Below are positions 22,530-27,656 of a stretch of DNA of 27,656 nucleotides, piece after piece. Position 1 is the stretch's first letter. Every line of letters begins with the position of its first letter. The position numbers and the translations under genes were made by a program. This DNA comes from an uncultured Clostridia bacterium (GTDB lineage: Bacteria; Bacillota; Clostridia; Oscillospirales; Butyricicoccaceae), in contig CANUCM010000113.1 of assembly GCA_947856675.1 (NCBI GenBank), positions 1 through 27,656 of the forward strand. The letters are read 5' to 3'. The notes below the pieces were generated by a model. The model saw only the letters and a program-made list of their open reading frames with translations, did not search any database and had not been told where the DNA came from.

Positions 22530-22946
22530 TTAAATGAAGTACTTGCGGATTCCGTCGGTCGCGTTCTCGATATCGTCGCTGATGGTCAGCGTAAACTTGA
22601 CGCCGGTTTCCTCGGCGAACTTCGCAAGGCGGTCGAGGAACTCGTCTGCCTTGGCGTCATCATCGGCGCCGGTAATTTTATACAGGCTGTCAATAAACAC
22701 GTGGGTAATGTCATAATTGCCGGAGTACAGCCCGCAGATAAAGGAAAACATGGACTCGTAGCTCAGCTCCATGGGATATTCCGAAATATCAATCAGCTTC
22801 GCGCTGTATTTAATGTTGAATCTGAGATTTTGGCCCTTTTCAATGCATACGACATTGCCGGCCTCTTCATTGACGGCCGTGTTGACAAGATCGATAACCT
22901 GTTTGGTTTTGCCCGAGCCGCGTTTGCCCATGATGACTTTGACCAT
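22530..22946 (-). CDS. Small P-loop ATPase of unknown function
   Basis: This 138-residue protein has Walker A GKRGSGKT at residues 7-14, a Walker B-like THVFIDSLYK (81-90) with Asp86, and a later sensor-like strand FTLTISDD (119-126). Similar short clostridial proteins are sometimes labelled PilT-like or 'ATP-binding', but nothing here supports a pilus role. The small size leaves only the ATPase core, with no helicase or DNA-binding extension. Upstream in-frame codons reach 23129, yet the ATG at 22944-22946 has GGAGGAG six bases ahead and a promoter just upstream, so translation starts there. It stands first in the transcript that leads into the ECF leader, though the attenuator may uncouple the two. 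Confidence 0.8.
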   Translation of the reverse strand: MVKVIMGKRGSGKTKQVIDLVNTAVNEEAGNVVCIEKGQNLRFNIKYSAKLIDISEYPMELSYESMFSFICGLYSGNYDITHVFIDSLYKITGADDDAKADEFLDRLAKFAEETGVKFTLTISDDIENATDGIRKYFI

Positions 22947-22976
22947 AGGAATCTCCTCCCTGATGTGATTTTCTAT

Positions 22977-23006
22977 ATGATACCATAAACCCGCAGGTGA
23001 GGGCAA
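22977..23006 (-). promoter_or_regulatory. Sigma-A-type promoter of the P-loop ATPase gene
   Basis: On the minus strand TTGCCC (23001-23006, four of six matches) and TATCAT (22977-22982, five of six) are 18 bases apart. The predicted start is near 22970, about 24 bases before the ATG. No other convincing promoter lies between here and the ECF gene, so this one probably also serves the transporter and the kinase through the attenuator. Confidence 0.65.
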
Positions 23007-23034
23007 TGTTTTTTTTGTAAACTCCCCAAAAACT

Positions 23035-24189
23035 TTACGTTTCTCCCCCGCTGCGCATACACACGCCGCGCAGCATCTGCAAAAACACTCCCCAAAACCC
23101 TGTAAACGGCACATCTTCTGCCGCGACAATGTTGACGCTCTGCAGCACCCTGTCCCCCGACATGACCGTCATTGTGCCGACCGTCTGCCCCTGACTGACC
23201 GGCGCCGGGAGGCTTTCTTCCAGCTCAATGACTTTTTCAATGTTTCCCGCCAGCGTCTTTTCCAGCACCATGGTCTGCACCGGCTCCAGCGCCAGCTCTA
23301 CCGACGGCTTTTTCCCCAGCACCACCGGCACGGGCATCAGCGGCCTGTCGGGCGTCGGCGTCACGCCCACGAAATTGGCAAAACCGTAATTGAGCATCGC
23401 CGTGATGTCGGCGCTGCGCTTTGCCGAGTTTTCCGCCTTCATCACAACGGCAATCAGCTCCAGCCCGTCGCGCTCCGCCGTTGCCGAAAGACAAAATCCC
23501 GCGACGCTGGTCGATCCGGTCTTCAGCCCGGTCATCCCCTCACAGGTGCGGATGAGCCGGTTGGTGTTTGTCAGGGTAAACGCTCCGTCTCGGATGGTGT
23601 CCTGCCAGATGGTGGTGTATTCAAAGATTTTCTTGTGTTTTATCAGCTCTGCCGACATCAGCGCAATGTCGTATGCTGTCGACACGTGCCCCTCTGCGTC
23701 CAGGCCGCACGCATTGACAAAATGCGTGTTTTGCATGCCGAGCTCCTGTGCCCTCCGGTTCATCGCTTCGACAAAGGCCTCCTCGCTGCCCGCAATATGC
23801 TCGGCCATGGCCACGGCGCAGTCGTTGGCCGACGCCACCGCAATGCATTTTATCATCTCGCTGACGGTAAACTGCTCCCCTTCTTTAAGCCAGATCTGGC
23901 TTCCGCCCATGGAGCTGGCATGCGCCGAAGCCGTAACGACATCATCATACGAAAGCCTGCCCGCCTCGATCGCTTCCATAATGAGCAGCAGCGTCATGAC
24001 CTTGGTCACACTGGCCGGCGGCAGCGGCCGGTGCGCGTCCTTTTCATACAGCACCGTCCCCGACGGGTGCATCAAAACCGCCGACGGCGACGATATGCTC
24101 AAAGGCGCCGCGTCTTCCGCCCCCCACACCGTGCACACCGAAGCCATCAGCACACAAAGCGCCGTCAGCGCGCAGAAAAACCGTTTCAT
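23035..24189 (-). CDS. D-alanyl-D-alanine carboxypeptidase, PBP5 (DacB/DacF) type
   Basis: This 384-residue exported penicillin-binding protein has a signal peptide (cleavage probably near residue 23, VWGA-E), the active-site SVTK at 60-63, SAN at 120-122 and KTG at 223-225, and the PBP5 C-terminal beta domain (about 280-360). It ends in an amphipathic segment (FWGVFLQMLRGV) that would lie on the membrane. It removes the terminal D-alanine from stem peptides and so limits cross-linking. A near-consensus sigma-E promoter upstream suggests that this is the sporulation form, like Bacillus DacB (PBP5*), which tunes cortex cross-linking in the mother cell. It is divergent from mtaB. Confidence 0.93.
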   Translation of the reverse strand: MKRFFCALTALCVLMASVCTVWGAEDAAPLSISSPSAVLMHPSGTVLYEKDAHRPLPPASVTKVMTLLLIMEAIEAGRLSYDDVVTASAHASSMGGSQIWLKEGEQFTVSEMIKCIAVASANDCAVAMAEHIAGSEEAFVEAMNRRAQELGMQNTHFVNACGLDAEGHVSTAYDIALMSAELIKHKKIFEYTTIWQDTIRDGAFTLTNTNRLIRTCEGMTGLKTGSTSVAGFCLSATAERDGLELIAVVMKAENSAKRSADITAMLNYGFANFVGVTPTPDRPLMPVPVVLGKKPSVELALEPVQTMVLEKTLAGNIEKVIELEESLPAPVSQGQTVGTMTVMSGDRVLQSVNIVAAEDVPFTGFWGVFLQMLRGVCMRSGGET

Positions 24190-24213
24190 CTCTCACCCTT
24201 CCTTTCCTGCTTC

Positions 24214-24242
24214 ACTGTATGACGCCGTCTTTTGTGATATTC
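24214..24242 (-). promoter_or_regulatory. Sigma-E-like sporulation promoter of the carboxypeptidase gene
   Basis: On the minus strand GAATATC (24236-24242) matches the sigma-E -35 consensus kmATAtT at six of seven positions, and CATACAGT (24214-24221) matches the -10 consensus CATACAnT fully, with 14 bases between. The start would be near 24207, giving a leader of about 18 bases. No sigma-A promoter is seen in this position. Bacillus dacB is sigma-E dependent, which agrees. Confidence 0.65.
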
Positions 24243-24245
24243 CCA

Positions 24246-24274
24246 TTCACAGGCGGGGCAAAAGGTGATATACT
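24246..24274 (+). promoter_or_regulatory. Sigma-A-type promoter of mtaB
   Basis: TTCACA (24246-24251, five of six matches) and TATACT (24269-24274, five of six) are 17 bases apart on the plus strand. The start near 24281 gives a leader of about 26 bases. It lies immediately beside, but not on top of, the divergent sigma-E-like promoter. Confidence 0.75.
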
Positions 24275-24306
24275 ACGGTTTGTATCCTTTTGTTGTGGTG
24301 ATCATG

Positions 24307-25605
24307 ATGCGAGTGGGATTTTACACCCTGGGCTGCAAAACCAACCAGTTTGAAACACAGGCGCTCGAGCGCCTGTTTGCCGCGCGCGGCCATACCGTCG
24401 TCGACTTTCGCAGCGAAGCCGACGTGTACATTGTCAACACCTGCACGGTCACGGCGCTGGGCGACAAAAAGTCCCGCGCGGCGGCCCGCCAGGCCAAAAA
24501 ACGCAACCCCAATGCCACCCTCATTGTGTGCGGCTGTTACGCGCAGGTCAGTCCCGACGCCGTGCGCGAGCTGTGCGGCGCCGACATTGTCGTCGGCTCT
24601 TCCGGAAAAGGCCAGATCGTAGAGCTGGCCGAACAGGCGCAGGCCGGGCACGTCCTGCAGCCCGACCTGCCCCCCGCCCTTGCCAAAAAGCCCTTCGAAT
24701 GCCTTCCGGCCGGCGGCCTGCTGGGCCGTACCCGCGCGCTTTTGAAAGTGCAGGACGGGTGCCAGAATTTCTGCACCTACTGCCTTATCCCCTTTGCACG
24801 CGGCCCGTCGCGCTCCATGCCCTTCGATGACGCGGTACGCGAATGTGCCCGCCTGGAGCGCGAAGGGTACCGGGAAATCGTCGTCACCGGCATTGAAATC
24901 AGCTCCTACGGGCTGGATCTTTCCCCCGCCCGCTCCCTTGCGCAGCTCGCGCCCGCACTGTGTGCCGCCGCCCCCGAAACCCGCATCCGCTTAGGCTCGC
25001 TTGAGCCCCGCACGGTGACGGAGGAGTTCTGCCTCGCGCTGAGCTGCCACCGCAACCTGTGCCCGCATTTCCACCTCTCCCTGCAAAGCGGCTGCGATAC
25101 GACGCTGCGCGCCATGGGCCGGCGCTACGACACCGAGCGCTTTGCCCTTTCGTGCGAGCTTCTGCGCCGTTATTTCCCCGGCTGCGCCATCACGACCGAC
25201 CTTATCACCGGATTCCCCGGCGAAAGCGAACAGGACTTTGCCCAGACGCTGGATTTTCTCCGCCGCATTGCATTTGCGCAGGTGCACATCTTCCCTTATT
25301 CCCGCCGCAAAGGCACGCGCGCTTTTTCCATGCCGGGCCAAATCCCGCGCGCCGAGCGCGAGGCCCGCGCCCATGCCGCCGCACAGGTTTGCGCGCAGAC
25401 CCGGATGCAGTTTCTGCAAAGCCGTGTCGGCCAGACAGCCGAGGTTCTCTTTGAACAGCGGGAAAACGGGCTGTTTTTCGGCCACGACATGCAGTACTGC
25501 CCCGTGCGCATGCCGGGCGAGCACCTCTCCGGCCAGGTGCGCCTTGTGCGCATTGCCGCCGCCGGCCCCGACGGCCTTTCGGCCGAGCCTCTCCAGTCCT
25601 GTTAA
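24307..25605 (+). CDS. mtaB: tRNA ms2t6A37 methylthiotransferase MtaB
   Basis: This 432-residue radical-SAM enzyme adds the methylthio group to N6-threonylcarbamoyl-A37 of tRNAs reading ANN codons. The N-terminal cluster cysteines are Cys10 (YTLGCKTNQFET), Cys46 (NTCTVT) and Cys77 (VCGCYAQ); the radical-SAM triad is Cys152, Cys156 and Cys159 in DGCQNFCTYCLIPFARG. The phrase LGCKTNQFE and the segment GCQNFCTYC are typical of MtaB rather than MiaB or RimO, and the SLQSGCDTTLRAMGR block is intact. The start follows GGTGATC, which pairs with the extended 16S tail; an ATG one codon earlier is also possible. It is a single-gene unit with its own promoter and terminator. Confidence 0.94.
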   Translation: MRVGFYTLGCKTNQFETQALERLFAARGHTVVDFRSEADVYIVNTCTVTALGDKKSRAAARQAKKRNPNATLIVCGCYAQVSPDAVRELCGADIVVGSSGKGQIVELAEQAQAGHVLQPDLPPALAKKPFECLPAGGLLGRTRALLKVQDGCQNFCTYCLIPFARGPSRSMPFDDAVRECARLEREGYREIVVTGIEISSYGLDLSPARSLAQLAPALCAAAPETRIRLGSLEPRTVTEEFCLALSCHRNLCPHFHLSLQSGCDTTLRAMGRRYDTERFALSCELLRRYFPGCAITTDLITGFPGESEQDFAQTLDFLRRIAFAQVHIFPYSRRKGTRAFSMPGQIPRAEREARAHAAAQVCAQTRMQFLQSRVGQTAEVLFEQRENGLFFGHDMQYCPVRMPGEHLSGQVRLVRIAAAGPDGLSAEPLQSC

Positions 25606-25639
25606 AAAAGGCATTTGGAGCATGCTCCAAATGCCTTTT
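25606..25639 (+). terminator. Perfectly palindromic bidirectional terminator
   Basis: The 34-base segment is an exact palindrome centred on GCATGC: AAAAGGCATTTGGAG is mirrored by CTCCAAATGCCTTTT. Read from either side it ends in a U-run, so it stops both mtaB (plus) and the SGNH hydrolase gene (minus), whose stop codons flank it within seven bases. Confidence 0.92.
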
Positions 25640-25645
25640 GCCGTT

Positions 25646-26632
25646 TTACGGCTCCACTGTGTTTTCCCGCAGGAACTCCGCCCATTTTCTGCAGTACTGC
25701 TGATTCAGATGAATCCCGTCAAACGTGCTGTCCGGCGGCATGCACCCGTCCTCTCCCTGCAGGGCCGCGCCCACATCCAGCCATACGGCATCCCGGCCTT
25801 CAAGGACTTTTTGAATGCACTGGTTGTACAGCGCTATGCGGGTGTTGTTGAATATATCGCTCGAGTCGGATTTTTCCTTTGTGACCGGGATCAGCGACTG
25901 CACATAAATGATCGCCTCGGGCTGTTTTTCACGCACCATATCGATGAGCTGCCCATAATATTCAATGAAGCGATCCTGGCTTTTCCAGCCCAGCTCGTTG
26001 ATGCCGAGCATGATGTACACCTTGCCGAACCGGCGCGTTTCCAGCGCATCGGGAATGCTCATCTGCTGTCCGTCCACCTTTGCGACCGTTTTAACCAGCG
26101 CGGTGTTGACCATAAGCCCCTGCGCCGTATAGTATGTCGCCTCATTGATGCCGCCGTACAGCTCCAGCCCCTGCGTCCGGGAATCGCCGATGAACAGTGC
26201 GTCGTCAAAATACCCTTCCGCTGCCGCCGCAAAAGCCGGCTGCCCGCTGCCGTTCTGCGAGGGCTGTTCCGGCTCGGGCACGGGTTCGGGTTCGGGGTCT
26301 GACGCCGGTTCGGAAGGCACGGCCGGCGCGCTGTCTTCTTCCCGGCTGATGTCGCTGCCGGCGTCCAGCTGCCGCTGCTCCGTCCCTTTTGCCTGCGTTT
26401 CCAGCTCCTCCGCCGCCTGCGACGTGAAAACCGGTCCATCGGCTGCCGGCTCCTCGCTCCACAGCCCCGCCAGCAAAAACCACCCGGCCATGGCTGTCAG
26501 CATTCCCGCCGAAGCCAGTATCCTGCGCCGCACGCGCAGGCGCTTTTCTCTTTTTCCCCTGTACCGGCCCGGTGCTTCCCGCACAACATATCGGGCCGCT
26601 TTATGCTTTCGCCCTGTGTCTCTGTATTTCAT
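25646..26632 (-). CDS. Membrane-anchored SGNH/GDSL-type hydrolase
   Basis: This 328-residue protein has a strongly basic cytoplasmic start (about 37 residues, many Arg/Lys), one membrane helix at about 38-58, an extracytoplasmic linker rich in Pro, Glu and Ser (about 100-127), and a C-terminal SGNH domain. The catalytic set is visible: Ser151 in FIGDSRTQG, the Asn block GINELG (Asn212), and Asp305/His308 in FDGIHLN. Such anchored enzymes usually remove or move acyl groups on cell-wall or surface polymers; the exact substrate is not visible. The ATG at 26630-26632 has GGGAGG nine bases ahead; twelve upstream codons lack a ribosome site. It is divergent from the last gene. Confidence 0.88.
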   Translation of the reverse strand: MKYRDTGRKHKAARYVVREAPGRYRGKREKRLRVRRRILASAGMLTAMAGWFLLAGLWSEEPAADGPVFTSQAAEELETQAKGTEQRQLDAGSDISREEDSAPAVPSEPASDPEPEPVPEPEQPSQNGSGQPAFAAAAEGYFDDALFIGDSRTQGLELYGGINEATYYTAQGLMVNTALVKTVAKVDGQQMSIPDALETRRFGKVYIMLGINELGWKSQDRFIEYYGQLIDMVREKQPEAIIYVQSLIPVTKEKSDSSDIFNNTRIALYNQCIQKVLEGRDAVWLDVGAALQGEDGCMPPDSTFDGIHLNQQYCRKWAEFLRENTVEP

Positions 26633-26683
26633 GCCCGTTTTCCTCCCGCAGCATTTGCCCGCCCGCATTTACATCTTTTTAAT

Positions 26684-26712
26684 TTGCTTATCCCTGTAAG
26701 CTGGGATATAAT
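26684..26712 (+). promoter_or_regulatory. Promoter of the plus-strand membrane protein gene
   Basis: TTGCTT (26684-26689) and a perfect TATAAT (26707-26712) are 17 bases apart. The predicted start near 26719 gives a leader of about 31 bases containing AAGGAG seven bases before the ATG at 26750. Confidence 0.65.
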
Positions 26713-26735
26713 ACATCTCATACATCCCGAATCAA
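26708..26735 (-). promoter_or_regulatory. Divergent promoter of the SGNH hydrolase gene, sharing the -10 region
   Basis: On the minus strand TTGATT (26730-26735, four of six matches) and TATTAT (26708-26713, five of six) are 16 bases apart. The -10 box covers five of the six bases of the plus-strand -10 box, so RNA polymerase could load in either direction on the same melted segment, but not both at once. Confidence 0.45.
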
Positions 26736-26749
26736 CAAGGAGAATCTGT

Positions 26750-27656
26750 ATGCCTTTCAGAAAAAAAGATCCCTTTTCTTCCGGCCCGGCGCCCTCTTCC
26801 GGAAAACACGGCCGGGGCCGCAGCCTGATTGTCAGCCTGGTCATTACACTGGTGGTCGGCTTTCTGTATTTTTACTTTGCGCTTCCGGCCATCAACCTGC
26901 ATGACCCTCAGTTTTACTTTTTTGTGTTTGTGCTGTGCGCTGTTTTCTGCGGCTGTACCCTGATCACTTCCGGTACCCATCCCGAGGCCGAATCGCCCCG
27001 GCAGTATTTCCGCTTTTTGAAAAAGCAGTGCACCATTCCGTTTTTCCTCATCATCGGCCTTATCGTCCTGTATGCCGCAGGCACCCTTGTTTCCCTGCCC
27101 ATTTTTCGCGCCTCGAGCTATCGTGACCTTTTGGAAGTCAAAGACGGGGATTTTGCAAAGGACATCAACGAAATCTCCTTCAATGAAATCCCCCTGCTCG
27201 ACGAGGATTCCGCGCAGCGGCTCGGCGACCGCAAGCTGGGCGAGCTGGCCGACATGGTGTCCCAGTTTGAAGTGTCCGAAAACTACACCCAGATAAACTA
27301 CCAGGGGCGCCCGGTCCGTGTCGCGCCGCTTCTGTACGGCGACTTTTTCAAGTGGCTCAACAACCGCTCGGAAGGTCTTCCCGCCTATATCATGGTGGAT
27401 ATGGTATCACAGCAGGCCGACGTCGTGCGCCTGTCTTCGCTCAACCTCGAAGGCATCCGCTATTCGCCCAGCGACCTTTTCGGCCGCCGGCTCGAACGGC
27501 ACCTTCGCTTTTTGTACCCGACGTTCATGTTCAGCGAAAGCACGTTTGAAGTGGACGACGAAGGGCATCCGTACTGGATTTGCCCCAAGCTGGAAAAAAC
27601 CATCGGCCTGTTCGGCGGCACCGACATCAACGGCGCCGTGCTCGTCGACGCCATCA
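26750..27656 (+). CDS. Unrecognised membrane protein with three N-terminal helices (3' end cut by window)
   Basis: The ATG at 26750-26752 opens 302 codons with no stop before the window edge. A basic start (MPFRKKDPFSSG) leads to three hydrophobic helices at about residues 24-46, 54-74 and 95-117. The remaining 185 residues are polar, with a possible sensor- or chaperone-like extracytoplasmic region containing YRDLLEVKDGDFAKDINEIS, PAYIMVDMVSQQADVV and, near the end, YWICPKLEKTIGLFGGTDIN. I recall similar hypothetical proteins in Clostridia but cannot assign a family or function. A good ribosome site (AAGGAG) and promoter support expression. By topology the large domain follows an odd number of helices and so should lie outside if the N-terminus is inside. 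Confidence 0.8.
   Translation, partial: MPFRKKDPFSSGPAPSSGKHGRGRSLIVSLVITLVVGFLYFYFALPAINLHDPQFYFFVFVLCAVFCGCTLITSGTHPEAESPRQYFRFLKKQCTIPFFLIIGLIVLYAAGTLVSLPIFRASSYRDLLEVKDGDFAKDINEISFNEIPLLDEDSAQRLGDRKLGELADMVSQFEVSENYTQINYQGRPVRVAPLLYGDFFKWLNNRSEGLPAYIMVDMVSQQADVVRLSSLNLEGIRYSPSDLFGRRLERHLRFLYPTFMFSESTFEVDDEGHPYWICPKLEKTIGLFGGTDINGAVLVDAI

Noticed and set aside
23007..23034. GTAAA...TTTAC inverted repeat after the carboxypeptidase stop as its terminator
   Set aside because: On the minus strand the repeat is followed by As rather than Us, so it is not an intrinsic terminator for that gene.
25606..25639. 34-base perfect palindrome as a protein-binding site or attachment site
   Set aside because: It lies exactly between two convergent stop codons and has U-runs on both sides, so a bidirectional terminator explains it fully.

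Overview
The window looks like chromosomal core DNA from a GC-rich, Gram-positive, endospore-forming member of the Clostridia. The evidence is a dipicolinate synthase pair (dpaA/dpaB), a sporulation-type promoter in front of a D,D-carboxypeptidase, a Firmicutes-type LexA box at recA, a UgtP-type glycolipid glucosyltransferase, an ECF vitamin-transporter S component and strong Shine-Dalgarno sequences. The gene content fits the Oscillospirales and related orders, but the species cannot be named from sequence alone. Coding density is very high. No tRNA, rRNA, CRISPR array, insertion sequence or prophage is visible, and no gap exceeds about 150 bases.

Layout. (1) 1-3213, minus strand: a partial iron-sulfur-flavoprotein-like gene, dpaB, dpaA, then a UgtP-like glycosyltransferase behind a strong hairpin terminator. 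(2) 3214-4803: murC on the plus strand, with its own promoter, an operator-like inverted repeat over its -10 box, and a shared terminator. (3) 4801-6645, minus: a histidine phosphatase and a solitary MreB/Mbl gene with its own promoter and terminator. (4) 6657-15369, minus: a long tightly packed run read as recA-recX-rimO-pgsA-cysS-small multidrug exporter-small membrane protein-recD2-comFC, starting at a LexA-controlled recA promoter. It combines DNA repair, tRNA charging, phospholipid synthesis and ribosome modification. (5) 15373-20714, minus: lipoprotein, response regulator, sensor kinase, DUF1385 membrane protein and prmC, probably one operon. (6) 20777-23006, minus: a small P-loop ATPase, then an RNA leader with two matching hairpins and a terminator, then an ECF S component and a P-loop kinase. 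(7) 23035-24242, minus: a PBP5-type carboxypeptidase behind a near-consensus sigma-E promoter. (8) 24246-25639: mtaB on the plus strand with its own promoter and a perfect palindromic terminator. (9) 25646-27656: a divergent pair, an anchored SGNH hydrolase (minus) and an unrecognised three-helix membrane protein (plus, cut by the window end), with interlocked -10 boxes.

The most unusual item is the leader at about 22413-22510. Two five-base-pair stem-loops carry the same ACGAA loop, and the second lies inside the left arm of a long intrinsic terminator just before the transporter gene. This is the layout of a riboswitch or antitermination element. I do not recognise its class, and the genes it would control suggest import and phosphorylation of a vitamin- or nucleoside-like compound. 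The sporulation signals (sigma-E-like box before the carboxypeptidase, sigma-K-like box inside the terminator before dpaA) suggest that cortex and dipicolinate functions here are run by mother-cell sigma factors.
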